Shown here: one piece after another, positions 9,407-18,400 of the stretch
Layout of the letters: the number at the start of each line of letters is the position of its first letter
How positions within the stretch are numbered: the stretch's first letter is position 1
NCBI RefSeq assembly: GCF_002019855.1
Contig: NZ_CM007717.1
Coordinates: forward strand, 2,663,198-2,727,197
Direction: 5' to 3'
DNA from: Streptomyces antibioticus
Lineage (GTDB): Bacteria > Actinomycetota > Actinomycetes > Streptomycetales > Streptomycetaceae
Length of the DNA: 64,000 nucleotides
The notes under the pieces: generated by a model
Told to the model about the DNA's origin: nothing
Database searches by the model: none
Seen by the model: only the letters and a program-made list of their open reading frames with translations
Position numbers and translations under genes: made by a program

Positions 9407-10906
9407 ATGTTTGGCATCTATCTCAAGCGCGAGCTGGGCCGGCGCAAGAAGGCGGCCCTGGTCATCGCACTGGGTCTGGCGCTCGGTATCGCCCTGGTCA
9501 TCACCGTCAACTCGGTGTCGGCCGGCATGACACAGGCGCAGGACAAGGTCCTCCAGTCGCTGTACGGCCTCGGCACCGACATGACCGTGACCAAGGCCCG
9601 CACGGCCCCCACGGGCGACAGCTCCGGCGGCCCGAGGTTCGAGTTCGACGCCTCCGCGGAGGACGACGACACCGAGCAGAGTTCGGACCGGGTGATGACC
9701 CAGGGCGGCCAGACCCTCAAGTCCTCGCTGGTGACACAGGTCGGCGCGCAGAAGGGCGTGGCGAACGCGGTCGGCGCCCTCACCCTCAACGTCACCAAGG
9801 TCGACGGCTCCTTCACCCAGGGCCGCGCGGAAAGCTCCACCAGCGGAAGCGGCAGCGGAAGCGGCAACGGCGACAGCGGCCAGGGCGGCGGCCCCGGCGG
9901 AGGCGGCTCCTCCGCACCCCCGCAGGTGCAGGGCGGCGGCGCCTCCTTCGACGTGAACTCGTACTCCGTCGCCGGCGTCGACGTCACCGACCAGGACCTC
10001 GGCCCGCTGGCCGGCTCGAAGATCACCTCCGGTGAGACCTTCACCTCCGCGCAAACCAACGCGAAGGTCGCGGTCGTCTCCACGTCGTACGCCAAGGAGA
10101 ACGAGTACAAGGTCGGCTCGACCCTGAAGATCTCCGGCACCAAGTACAAGGTCATCGGCATCGCGACGCCCGACAGCAGCGAGTCCACCACCGACGTCTA
10201 CCTGCCGCTGAAGCAGGCGCAGACCCTCGCCGACGCCAAGAACAAGGTCACCACGATCTACGTCAAGGCGACCGACTCCCAGCAGATCGACACCGTCAAG
10301 GCGACCATCCAGAACAACATCTCCGGTACGACGGTGACGACCTCCGCCGACCTCGCCGAGACCGTCTCCGGCTCCCTGTCCACCGCCTCCAACCTCGCCA
10401 CCAGCGTTGGCAAGTGGCTGTCGGTCGCCGTGCTCGCCGCCGCGTTCCTGGTGGCCGCGCTGCTCACCTCCTCCGCGGTGTCCCGCCGGGTGCGCGAGTT
10501 CGGCACGCTGAAGGCGCTGGGCTGGCCGAGCCGCCGGGTGACCCGGCAGGTCGTCGGCGAGTCCATGGTCAACGGCCTGCTCGGCGGCGCCCTCGGCATC
10601 GCCCTCGGCCTGGCGGCCGCCTACACGGTGACCGCGATCAGCCCCACCCTCACGGCCCAGCTCGGCAACACCGGCGGCGGTGGCGGGGGCGGCATGGGCG
10701 GCGGTCCCGGCGGGGGCGGCGGTCCGGGCGGCGGCGGCCGGTCGACGTCCGGCGCCATGGAGATCGCCCTCTCCGCGCCGGTCTCCGTCACCACCATCGC
10801 CCTCGCGGTCGGCCTCGCGGTGGCCGGCGGGCTGATCGCCGGTGCGATGGGCGGCTGGCGGGCGTCCCGGATGCGCCCGGCGGACGCGCTGCGCAGCGTG
10901 TCGTAA
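9407..10906 (+). CDS. ABC transporter permease, MacB/FtsX (LolCE-like) type
   Basis: The protein has 499 residues. It has one N-terminal membrane helix (residues about 17-36), a large extracytoplasmic domain to about 334, then three helices at about 335-358, 389-415 and 461-485: the four-helix MacB/FtsX topology. REFGTLKALGWP and ASRMRPADALR are conserved cytoplasmic coupling segments of this family. Two low-complexity insertions stand out: a Ser/Gly-rich stretch (about 144-172) in the extracellular domain and a nearly pure Gly/Pro stretch (about 422-446) between helices 3 and 4. It is followed after 50 bases by its ATPase. Mechanotransmission or export of a lipid, peptide or drug is the family role. 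Confidence 0.9.
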   Translation: MFGIYLKRELGRRKKAALVIALGLALGIALVITVNSVSAGMTQAQDKVLQSLYGLGTDMTVTKARTAPTGDSSGGPRFEFDASAEDDDTEQSSDRVMTQGGQTLKSSLVTQVGAQKGVANAVGALTLNVTKVDGSFTQGRAESSTSGSGSGSGNGDSGQGGGPGGGGSSAPPQVQGGGASFDVNSYSVAGVDVTDQDLGPLAGSKITSGETFTSAQTNAKVAVVSTSYAKENEYKVGSTLKISGTKYKVIGIATPDSSESTTDVYLPLKQAQTLADAKNKVTTIYVKATDSQQIDTVKATIQNNISGTTVTTSADLAETVSGSLSTASNLATSVGKWLSVAVLAAAFLVAALLTSSAVSRRVREFGTLKALGWPSRRVTRQVVGESMVNGLLGGALGIALGLAAAYTVTAISPTLTAQLGNTGGGGGGGMGGGPGGGGGPGGGGRSTSGAMEIALSAPVSVTTIALAVGLAVAGGLIAGAMGGWRASRMRPADALRSVS

Positions 10907-10956
10907 CACCTCGCCTGCCCCGCGTCTTTTTACCTCACCTCTCCACGGAGTCCCCT

Positions 10957-11673
10957 ATGTACAGACTGACCGGCGTCACCAAGCGCTACACGCGCGGCAA
11001 GGAGACCGTCGAGGCGCTGCGCGGCGTCGACCTGACCATCGAGGACGGTGACCAGCTCGTCATCCAGGGCCCCACCGGCGGCGGCAAGTCGACCCTGCTC
11101 CAGATGATCGGCGGCCTGGACCGCCCCACCGAGGGCAGCGTCGAGCTGGACGGCGTCGATCTGGCCCGGATCGGCGAGGCGAGGCTGACCCGGCTGCGCG
11201 CCGAGAAGATCGGCATCATCTTCCAGTCGTTCAACCTCATCCCGACGCTCACCGCGCAGGAGAACGTCGAGACCGCCCTCGTCCCGCTCGGCGTGAAGCC
11301 GACGGAACGGCGCGAGCGGGCGGCGGAGGCGCTGCGCTCGGTGGGCCTGGGCGAGCGCCTGGGCCACGCCCCCGCCGAACTCTCCGGCGGCCAGCAGCAG
11401 CGCGTCGCGATCGCCCGCGCGCTGGTGAAGAAGCCGAAGGTGCTCCTCGCCGACGAGCCCACCGGCAACCTCGACGAGGGCACCCGGGACGACATCATGG
11501 CCCTGCTGGAGGGCCTGTGGCACGAGTACCGGCTGACGTTCGTCATGGTCACGCACGACTCGTCGATCGCCCGGCGGGCGCCGCGGCTGGCCACCATCGA
11601 GGCGGGCCGGATCACCCTGACCGAGCAGGGGCGGCAGCCGTACGCGGAGTACGGCGCCGCCCGGCACCACTGA
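10957..11673 (+). CDS. ABC transporter ATP-binding protein (MacB/LolD type)
   Basis: This 238-residue ATPase is complete. Walker A is GPTGGGKST (residues about 39-47), the Q-loop is in IIFQSFNLIPTLTAQEN, the signature is LSGGQQQR, Walker B is VLLADEPTGNLD, and the switch His is in VMVTHD. The LIPTLTAQENV and DEPTGNLD sequences are characteristic of the LolD/MacB group, matching the upstream permease. The lysine-spaced glycine Walker A (G-G-G-K) is normal. It should energise the MacB-like permease at the cytoplasmic membrane. Confidence 0.95.
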   Translation: MYRLTGVTKRYTRGKETVEALRGVDLTIEDGDQLVIQGPTGGGKSTLLQMIGGLDRPTEGSVELDGVDLARIGEARLTRLRAEKIGIIFQSFNLIPTLTAQENVETALVPLGVKPTERRERAAEALRSVGLGERLGHAPAELSGGQQQRVAIARALVKKPKVLLADEPTGNLDEGTRDDIMALLEGLWHEYRLTFVMVTHDSSIARRAPRLATIEAGRITLTEQGRQPYAEYGAARHH

Positions 11674-11679
11674 CGGTGG

Positions 11680-12006
11680 CTACGCCTGCCCGGTCTCGAA
11701 CCGGGAGATGTGCCCGTCGTCCGTGATGTCGAAGTGCCACCGGGTCCGCATCTCGCCCCAGGTGTCGTTGCGGTAGTCCACGACCAGGTCGCGGCCGGCG
11801 TTGGACTCCTTGACGACGTCCATGTGGCCCCGGGAGGCGAAGATCTCCCGGTCGATCCACTGGTCGAGGTCACGGTCGGAACCGTCGTCCGACATGGTCG
11901 CGTCCGGCGTCAGCAGCTCCTTGAAGCCGCTCTCGTCATGGGCGTTGACGGCACTGACGAAGGCCCGGACGGCCGGGTCGGTGAGTTTTCCGGTCTGGAT
12001 CGTCAT
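11680..12006 (-). CDS. NTF2-like (SnoaL-type) small protein
   Basis: This 108-residue protein has the cone-shaped NTF2 sequence pattern: an N-terminal helix with AFVSAVNAHDESGFKELL, an early Asp-rich loop (PDATMSDDGSDRD), and late beta strands (DLVVDYRNDTWGEMRTRWHFDI, DDGHISRFETG). The family includes SnoaL-like cyclases and many small-molecule binding proteins with no catalysis. The function here is unknown. It is convergent with the ABC genes and divergent from the DoxX gene. Confidence 0.8.
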   Translation of the reverse strand: MTIQTGKLTDPAVRAFVSAVNAHDESGFKELLTPDATMSDDGSDRDLDQWIDREIFASRGHMDVVKESNAGRDLVVDYRNDTWGEMRTRWHFDITDDGHISRFETGQA

Positions 12007-12132
12007 ACGGGCCAGCGTCACACCGCGCCCCGGCGCCCGCCACCCGAACGGCGCCCAGAAGGGGCTGGTCCGGTGTGGGGAGTGGGACGGTGGGGACACG
12101 TGGGGGGTCCGTACCTCTGCCAGGGAGTCACC

Positions 12133-12675
12133 GTGACCTGTTACGACCGACGTGATCTGGGCCTGCTGCTGCTCCGGCTGGGCGCCGGGGGTGTCCTGGC
12201 CGCGCACGGCGCACAGAAGCTGTTCGGCTGGTTCGGCGGACACGGTCTGGAGGGGACCGGCCAGTTCATGGAGTCCGTCGGCTACGCCCCCGGCAAGGCC
12301 AGCGCCACCGCGGCGGGCCTCGCGGAGGCGGGCGGCGGCGTCCTGCTGGCGCTGGGCCTGGCGACCCCGGCGGCGGGCGCGGCGGCGGCCGGCGCGATGG
12401 CGGGCGCCTCCGCGGTCCACGCCCCGAACGGCTTCTTCAACCAGGGCGGCGGCTACGAGTACGCCGCCACCCTGGGCCTGACCGCCGCCGGCCTCGCCAT
12501 CACGGGCCCGGGCCGCCTCTCCCTCGACCACGCCCTCGGCCACACGGTCAACCAGAACTGGATGGTCCCGACCGCCCTCGGCGTGACGGCGGCGGTCACG
12601 GCGACGGTGGTGGGCATGCGGAACAGGAGGCTCCGGAAGCGGGAGGAGGGGGAGCAGGAGGCGTTGTTCGACTGA
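12133..12675 (+). CDS. DoxX-family membrane protein
   Basis: The protein has 180 residues from a GTG start with a CAGGGAG ribosome site. It has four hydrophobic segments and the DoxX hallmarks: LGLLLLRLGAGGVLAAHG followed by A-Q-K-L-F-G-W-F-G-G and G-x-x-x-x-x-F. The C-terminus is charged (RNRRLRKREE). DoxX proteins sit in the membrane and have been linked to redox/thiol systems and quinone chemistry in some bacteria; the role here is not set by context. Confidence 0.88.
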   Translation: MTCYDRRDLGLLLLRLGAGGVLAAHGAQKLFGWFGGHGLEGTGQFMESVGYAPGKASATAAGLAEAGGGVLLALGLATPAAGAAAAGAMAGASAVHAPNGFFNQGGGYEYAATLGLTAAGLAITGPGRLSLDHALGHTVNQNWMVPTALGVTAAVTATVVGMRNRRLRKREEGEQEALFD

Positions 12676-12735
12676 GGGTGGGCGGGACGTAGGCGACAAG
12701 GGGAGGTGTCAGTCGGTCATGGCAGGCTGCGCCCC

Positions 12736-13173
12736 ATGACCGCCACCCCTGACACCCACCTCTGGCTCACGATCGACGCCCTGTGGACCTGGCTGGAGTC
12801 CGACCAGCCGGTCTCCGGCCGCGAGGGCCTGCTGCTGCGCGTGCTGAAACTGTCGGAGGAGGTCGGCGAGGTCGCCCAGGCGATCATCGGCGCCACCGGC
12901 CAGAACCCCCGCAAGGGCACGACCCACACCTGGGACGACGTCCAGTCCGAACTCTGCGACACGGCGATCACGGCGCTGGTGGCTCTCCGCACCCTGACGC
13001 CGGAACCGGAGCGGGTGTTCGCGGAGCATTTGGCGAGGGTGGCGGAACGCTCGCTGGGCGGAGCCGAAACGGTGCGGTCACCAACGGAGACAACCTCCGC
13101 GAGGCCTAGATCACCCAAGTCTGTTGCCGAACTTGAGGGTTGTCGTCCGCGGGAAGCTCGTGCCGGGCTGTGA
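12736..13173 (+). CDS. MazG-like nucleotide pyrophosphohydrolase family protein
   Basis: This 145-residue protein contains a single MazG-like helical domain in about its first 110 residues. KLSEEVGEVAQAI supplies the E-E-x-x-E metal ligands and SELCDTAITALVAL the second E-x-x-D site. Such proteins hydrolyse or bind non-canonical nucleotides. The last 35 residues are Ser/Arg-rich and look unlike the domain; they overlap a minus-strand gene by 68 bases. This is where the chromosome changes character into the defence island, so the tail may be an extension past an ancestral stop. Confidence 0.8.
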   Translation: MTATPDTHLWLTIDALWTWLESDQPVSGREGLLLRVLKLSEEVGEVAQAIIGATGQNPRKGTTHTWDDVQSELCDTAITALVALRTLTPEPERVFAEHLARVAERSLGGAETVRSPTETTSARPRSPKSVAELEGCRPREARAGL

Positions 13174-13297
13174 GCACAGCCCGGCTGTCGACCACCCCGA
13201 TAGTGGCCTGCTCATGTCGACGGATTTCGAGCGCGCTTGCGTAATGGCGCCCATCCGGCCACTGCATCCCCAACCATGTGTCCCCGATACAGCTCAC
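13106..13297 (-). CDS. Small protein of unknown function, coupled to the membrane protein upstream
   Basis: This 63-residue protein begins with a GTG that overlaps the stop of the preceding membrane-protein gene (GTGA), the signature of translational coupling. The sequence is not low complexity (WLGMQWPDGRHYASALEIRR near the start, then HEQATIGVVDSRAVLTARHE) and has balanced composition. I recognise no family. The GTGA overlap is the main argument that it is real; the 3' end overlaps the convergent MazG-like gene. It could be a partner of the membrane protein. Confidence 0.5.
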   Translation of the reverse strand: MSCIGDTWLGMQWPDGRHYASALEIRRHEQATIGVVDSRAVLTARHELPADDNPQVRQQTWVI

Positions 13298-14421
13298 TGG
13301 GCAGGTTCGGGCATCGGCAATGGATCTGCCTGCCGGGAAGCCGATGCCGAGGGTTGCATGAAGGCGTCGAGCACAGTCACCCCGAACGGGCGTATGAGAG
13401 GTATGCCGGCCAAGGCCAGCCCGATAACGATCGGTTGGGTGATCTCACCTGCAGCCCCAGTCATACCGAGTGCGACAGACACGGCGACAAGCACACACAC
13501 GAAAAGGAGCGGAACGAGCACAAGAGCTTTCGAGGAGGGGATGTCCGTCACGTCGGGAACAGCGTCCGGCACATGGCCGAGTCTATCGGTGTCGATCACG
13601 CGGAAGTCGATGATCTGCGCTCGCGGACGACTGCTGTACTTGACGATGTTGCTGATGAGCAGGAACAGTTCACGCTCGTGAGCTTGCCGTTCTTCGCCTT
13701 CAGCATGGCCATGGACCAGGGCAGCACGGTAACGCAGGGCACGTACGACAGTTGCGGTCTCCTGCATCATGGTGATCCGGCTACCCGGGACAGCCTTGGC
13801 CGATTGCCTGTATGCGCGGCGTACTAGGGCCGTACAGAGCTGCTCGATCAACTCGCTCTGCCAGACAACAGGAGTCAATTTGGCAGGCCCCTTTCCGGCA
13901 CGCGTGGTAAAGGATTCCGCGACACCCACCGCGGCAACGGAGACCGCACCTGCTGAATCGGCATTGCGGACGGCCCAGATGTCAATGCAGGTCAGCGTGG
14001 CCGACACATAGACAAACGTGAGGTATACGCAGATCGCCCAGAGCGACGAGGTACGCCAGGTCAAGGGGCTGACGACGAGGGCCAGCGCAACGGTGGCAAG
14101 CATGCCGGGTGCAGCCAAGAAGAGCCGACTGAGACGCGCCCAGGTGGCGTGCGCTTGCACCTGGTCCACCAAGAATTTCCTAGCCCATACCTCCAGATCC
14201 GAGTGGGCGTCCAACCGAGAGTTGAACGAGTCAGTGATTGCATCGAGGCGTTTTTCAGCGGTGCGTCGTCCGAATCCTTTCAACAGAGGCACCTGCCCGA
14301 AGCGCCTGCCCGGTATCCGTGTGCCGCTCACCCAGGGAAAGTAGTAGCCAATCAGCGTGGGCGGCGTGATGAGAAACCAGAGGTTGAAGACCAACCGCAA
14401 GTAGGTGTGTTTTATGTCCAT
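13294..14421 (-). CDS. Membrane protein of unknown function, first gene of the island
   Basis: The protein has about 375 residues from the chosen ATG; a GTG 36 bases upstream is an alternative, and neither has a well-placed ribosome site. Hydrophobic segments lie near the N-terminus (YLRLVFNLWFLITPPTLIGYY), at about 95-145 as a two-helix hairpin, and at about 310-360 as another. A long charged helical region (about 165-300), rich in Arg and Glu, lies between them and should be cytoplasmic. I recognise no family. Base composition is lower in GC than the flanking chromosome, consistent with acquired DNA. The downstream 63-residue gene is coupled to it. Confidence 0.7.
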   Translation of the reverse strand: MDIKHTYLRLVFNLWFLITPPTLIGYYFPWVSGTRIPGRRFGQVPLLKGFGRRTAEKRLDAITDSFNSRLDAHSDLEVWARKFLVDQVQAHATWARLSRLFLAAPGMLATVALALVVSPLTWRTSSLWAICVYLTFVYVSATLTCIDIWAVRNADSAGAVSVAAVGVAESFTTRAGKGPAKLTPVVWQSELIEQLCTALVRRAYRQSAKAVPGSRITMMQETATVVRALRYRAALVHGHAEGEERQAHERELFLLISNIVKYSSRPRAQIIDFRVIDTDRLGHVPDAVPDVTDIPSSKALVLVPLLFVCVLVAVSVALGMTGAAGEITQPIVIGLALAGIPLIRPFGVTVLDAFMQPSASASRQADPLPMPEPAQ

Positions 14422-14717
14422 GGGAGCATGGTGGCAGTAGGCGCTGACACCATTCACGCGGCAGGCTTGCGCGGGCCTCCTGTCTTACCGGCGAGGACCA
14501 GCCCTCCGAGCTCTGACCAACCGCACAATATGCACGGCCGCAGGAGGTTCGCAGTCGGGGAACGCCGCACGTCAACCGACAGAGCCGCTCCAGGGCATCA
14601 CGCGCGAGAGCCTCGAATCTGGACGGCTCAGCCTGAGGTGTTCCTAGCTGCCCAAGATTGGGCTGGAGCAGGCCTAGCACGCCTCCACCCCAGATGCGTG
14701 GCCAAGTCCCGACCCAC

Positions 14718-16916
14718 TCAGGAGCCGTCGTACTGAAAGCGCGTCGGCTCGCCGAGTACCGAGCGGGCGCCCTCGAAGTCGGCCAAGCGCGACGCCACTG
14801 TGGCCACTGCGAGGCGTTCTGGGAGCGCGGCGGAGAACTTCAGGCCGCGTACGGCCCGGCGATCGACATCAGGCAGGACGAGGTTCGCGCCGACGCTCGC
14901 ACGGGCCGCCCGCCAGTCGGCCGGGGTGAGGTTCTCGCGCAGGCGCAGCCAGCTGTCGGTGGGCCGCTGCAGGGGGTCGGTGACCGACTGGAGGGTCGCC
15001 GCCAGCGTGGCGTTGGCGCGGTAACCGGCCCAGGTCCACCAACGGACGTCGGAGCCGACGCGCGTGATCAGTGTGCCACCCGGGTGGACAGTGCCGGGTG
15101 CGTCGGTTTCGCGCTGTTCGGCCAGACACGCCTCCGCACGCCGCGTGAGGGAGACCGGCGGGGCCGCGCCCAGCAGCACCTCGCGCATGGCACGCGTCAG
15201 GGTGTGCGAAAGACCGGCGACGCCGCCGTTCATCCACTTGGCGATGCCACCACCGTCGGCCGGCTCGACAAAGACGCGTTTGCGCAGCCAGTCGATGTAT
15301 GTGACCTGCCAACTGCGTCCGCCGAGAAGCAGCCTCCTGGGACCTGGGCGTTCCTCTGTGAGCACGCTCGGATCGGTACGGCCGATCTCCATACGTCCGG
15401 ACAGGACGGTGAACTGCGGAGGTGCAGTGAAGGAGGCGGTGAGTTCGATGAAGTGCCTTTTGCCGAAGCGGCGTTCCGCCTCAGGGCCGACGAACAGCAT
15501 CCCGCCGTCGCACTCCAGGAAGCCCTCCTCCGTGAGGAAGCGCAGGATGGGTGCAGCCGACTTGTCGAAGGGGGCGAGTCCGTTCCATTGCCGGTCCCAC
15601 AACTGGTCACCGAGCTTGTGTTGTTGCAGGGTGACGGCGAGTAGTTGCTGGGCCACCAGGTGACGAGGCTCGGGTGGGGGGACGACTGGTTCCACCCAGC
15701 TGCGCGACCACAGCAGCAGCAACCCTGCCGCCTGGAGCAGGGCGTCCTTGCGGGTGGTCAGGAACAGGCAGTTTCGTACCGTGCCGTGCCGCCGCCCGGT
15801 GCGTCCGATGCGTTGAAGGAACGAGGCGACGGTGGCCGGTGAGTCGATCTGAATGACGCGGTCCAGGTCACCGACGTCAATGCCGAGCTCGAGGGTTGAC
15901 GTGGAGACGATGACACAGTCGCGCGCTTCGGCGAACGCCCGCTCGGAGCGGGTGCGTTCATCGACCGAGAGCGAGGCGTGGGACAGGAAGACAGTGACCT
16001 CGCGCGCCCGAAGCGCCGCGCCCAACTCCTCGACCTGGCGGCGCGAATCGCAGAAGACGAGCCGCTTCTCTCCCCTGTGCAGCGCCGCAATGAGTTTGGC
16101 CGCGTTGTCGAGGGAGCCGACGTAGTCGAGTTCCACTTCACCCGCAGGCATGTGGGACGGCTCAGGACTCGCTCTGTCTCCGTGGGGAGCAGGCAGGTGT
16201 ACTCCAACTCCCGGAGCAATGACCTGCCCTGTGCGACTGCCGACGCCCGCGCCCTGCAGCCAGTGCAGCAACTCGGCAGGGTTGCCGACGGTCGCCGAGA
16301 GTCCGACGCGCTGTATGGGCCGACCGGTGACCCGCTCCAACCGTTCCAGCACAGCCAGCAGGTGCCATCCCCGGTCATCCCCGGCGAACGCGTGCACTTC
16401 GTCGACGACGACGGCCCGCACGCTTCCCAACAGGCGGGCGTGGTCGGTCTTGACACCGATCAGCATCGCTTCGAGCGACTCGGGCGTGGTCAGCAGGATG
16501 TCCGGCGCTTCGGTCCGGATGCGCTGCCGTTGCGATTCCTTGGTGTCACCGTGCCAGAGCGCTGCGCTCCGCCCCAGCCACTGGGCGTAGGAGTCGACGC
16601 GGCCGACGAGGTTGTTGAGCAGCGCCTTGAGCGGGCACAGGTACAGCACGGATGTGCCGACCCACTTCTGCTCAGTCATCGCCGACAACAGGGGGAAGCA
16701 AGCCGCCTCGGTCTTGCCGCCAGCCGTCGGAGCCAGCAGGACGGCGTCCTGTCCGTCCATGAGTGGGGCAATCGCGGCGCGTTGGAGAGGACGCAGATCA
16801 GGCCAGCCGAGAGTGTTGACGATGTGGTGCAGGACGACAGGGTCGAGCCGATCGAGTGCGTCGGTGCTCTCGCCACCCGGTTGGTCCTGCCCTGCCGGAG
16901 ATCCCGCGTTCGCCAT
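14718..16916 (-). CDS. brxHI: BREX type 2 DEAD/DEAH-box helicase BrxHI
   Basis: This 732-residue superfamily 2 helicase has the Lhr-like organisation of BrxHI. Motif I is LAPTAGGKTE (residues about 60-69), then PLKALLNN, TTPESLE, motif II V-V-D-E-V-H-A, and motif III GLSATVGNP. The second RecA domain has SHASLS, STSTLELGIDVGDLD and motif VI QRIGRTGRR. A winged-helix and C-terminal domain follow. In BREX type 2, brxHI is one of the six core genes; its motor role on DNA is inferred from the family. Its ATG overlaps the brxD stop by one base, so the two are co-translated. Confidence 0.9.
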   Translation of the reverse strand: MANAGSPAGQDQPGGESTDALDRLDPVVLHHIVNTLGWPDLRPLQRAAIAPLMDGQDAVLLAPTAGGKTEAACFPLLSAMTEQKWVGTSVLYLCPLKALLNNLVGRVDSYAQWLGRSAALWHGDTKESQRQRIRTEAPDILLTTPESLEAMLIGVKTDHARLLGSVRAVVVDEVHAFAGDDRGWHLLAVLERLERVTGRPIQRVGLSATVGNPAELLHWLQGAGVGSRTGQVIAPGVGVHLPAPHGDRASPEPSHMPAGEVELDYVGSLDNAAKLIAALHRGEKRLVFCDSRRQVEELGAALRAREVTVFLSHASLSVDERTRSERAFAEARDCVIVSTSTLELGIDVGDLDRVIQIDSPATVASFLQRIGRTGRRHGTVRNCLFLTTRKDALLQAAGLLLLWSRSWVEPVVPPPEPRHLVAQQLLAVTLQQHKLGDQLWDRQWNGLAPFDKSAAPILRFLTEEGFLECDGGMLFVGPEAERRFGKRHFIELTASFTAPPQFTVLSGRMEIGRTDPSVLTEERPGPRRLLLGGRSWQVTYIDWLRKRVFVEPADGGGIAKWMNGGVAGLSHTLTRAMREVLLGAAPPVSLTRRAEACLAEQRETDAPGTVHPGGTLITRVGSDVRWWTWAGYRANATLAATLQSVTDPLQRPTDSWLRLRENLTPADWRAARASVGANLVLPDVDRRAVRGLKFSAALPERLAVATVASRLADFEGARSVLGEPTRFQYDGS

Positions 16917-18265
16917 CAGAACTCCAGGTCGATGTCGTCGGCGGACACAGCTCCCCCGGAGGCAGCAGCGGCCAAATTCCGCTCGACATCAGTGAGTTCG
17001 CTGCTGGCAACAGTGAGTCGATAGTGCTGCCGAGGGTCGAAGTCGTCGAACTGGTCCACACGGTCGAGCACGTCCCCGACGAGCTTTTTCAGGAACAGCC
17101 GAGGAGCGACCCCGACCTTCCCACCCAGCGCCCCGCCGACAGCCAGCGCGAGGTCCGCGACATACGCGTCGTCGACGACGTCCCGCACCCGCCCGGGCGC
17201 CTCTGCGCCATCGGCATACAGGTCACGGATGGTGATGCCGAGTCCGACCAGCGACTTCTGATCGAAGCCAGGGAGCCTGATCTGCACGGCGCGAGGGTTG
17301 TCAAAGCGCGGGTCGGTGGTGAAATCGGTGGCCAGCCGCTGAGCAAGCGGAGCGAGACGCTGCACGCCCTGTTGACCGTCGTAGAAGGCCGGCGTGCCTG
17401 TGATGACCAGGTAGAGACCGGGGAAACGGCCGGAGTGCACCTCGTCGATGAGCTGCCGCAACGCGTTGAGTGCCTTGTCACGGGCGTCCGACCTGACCCG
17501 CTGCAGTGTCTCCACCTCGTCGAGGACGACAAACAGTCCGGTGTGCCCCGAGTCGCGCAGCACGGTGAGGAGCCCCTGCAAGAAGCCAAGGGCACCGAAG
17601 TGGTCAAGGTCGCCGCGTACCCCGGCGGCCCGGCGAGCGGAGGCCGCAACGTGCGGCTGGCCTCCGAGCCACGCCAGAACGGCAGCGGCGGTCGCCTCGT
17701 CACCCTCCTTGAGGGCCGCCCGATAGCCGCGTAGCGCGGTGGCGAAGGACGGAGCGTGACGAGAGACCTCGGCGAGCCGTGCGACGAGCAACTTCTCTAC
17801 CTTGCCCGGAAGCTCATCCTCGGTCGCGCCGGCAGCGAGGGCGTCTTCCTCCAAAGCGTAGAACCAGGCGTCGACCACGGGCCGTAGCGCACTGGGTGGG
17901 AAGCTGGAGGTGGTGAGCCGCTCGGTGAGCCGTCGGTAGACCGTCTCCAGCCGGTGCAGCGGGGTCTCGTTCTCCGAGACCTGAATCTCGGCAACGGCGA
18001 AGTTGCGGCGCTTCACCCGCTCCCCCAGCCAGCGGGTGAAGAACGTCTTGCCGGACCCGTATTCGCCTCGCACGGCCTTGAACACGGAACCGCCGGACGC
18101 CACGGCGTCCAGCTCCGCGTCCAGGGCCGCCTCAAAGCGGTCGAGTCCGGTGGCCAGCAGGTCAAGCCCGCTGTCGGGCACGGCACCGCGACGCAGCGCG
18201 TCAATGACCGTACGCCGGCGGGCGGCGCTCACCTGTGCGGGGCGCTGGGAACCGGTGGTGCTCAC
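16916..18265 (-). CDS. brxD: BREX type 2 ATPase BrxD
   Basis: This 449-residue AAA-like ATPase is preceded by a divergent promoter region shared with the DUF262 gene. Walker A is GEYGSGKT (residues about 67-74), Walker B is LFVVLDEVE (about 243-251), and LYLVITGTPAFY resembles the sensor-1 region. The C-terminus has RLFLKKLVGDVLDRV and an acidic tail. BrxD is the type 2 and type 3-like ATP-binding partner found next to the helicase gene in Pgl/BREX loci, and the pairing here is textbook. The biochemical role is inferred from the family. Confidence 0.88.
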   Translation of the reverse strand: MSTTGSQRPAQVSAARRRTVIDALRRGAVPDSGLDLLATGLDRFEAALDAELDAVASGGSVFKAVRGEYGSGKTFFTRWLGERVKRRNFAVAEIQVSENETPLHRLETVYRRLTERLTTSSFPPSALRPVVDAWFYALEEDALAAGATEDELPGKVEKLLVARLAEVSRHAPSFATALRGYRAALKEGDEATAAAVLAWLGGQPHVAASARRAAGVRGDLDHFGALGFLQGLLTVLRDSGHTGLFVVLDEVETLQRVRSDARDKALNALRQLIDEVHSGRFPGLYLVITGTPAFYDGQQGVQRLAPLAQRLATDFTTDPRFDNPRAVQIRLPGFDQKSLVGLGITIRDLYADGAEAPGRVRDVVDDAYVADLALAVGGALGGKVGVAPRLFLKKLVGDVLDRVDQFDDFDPRQHYRLTVASSELTDVERNLAAAASGGAVSADDIDLEF

Positions 18266-18400
18266 AAGGACCAGTCTTCCATTCGACAGGCGCGCTCGTA
18301 CGGGCGAGCCCTCGTAGTTCGTTGAATCGGTTGACGGTCACCCGGAGGCACTGCTGGAATCACTCTCCGTACAAACAGCGAGGTGGAGAGTAGGACAAAC
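18266..18400. promoter_or_regulatory. Divergent intergenic region between brxD and the DUF262 gene
   Basis: These 135 bases separate two divergent start codons, so promoters for both the brxD-brxHI operon and the DUF262-CBS operon must lie here or upstream within them. I cannot assign -35/-10 elements with confidence. Confidence 0.4.
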
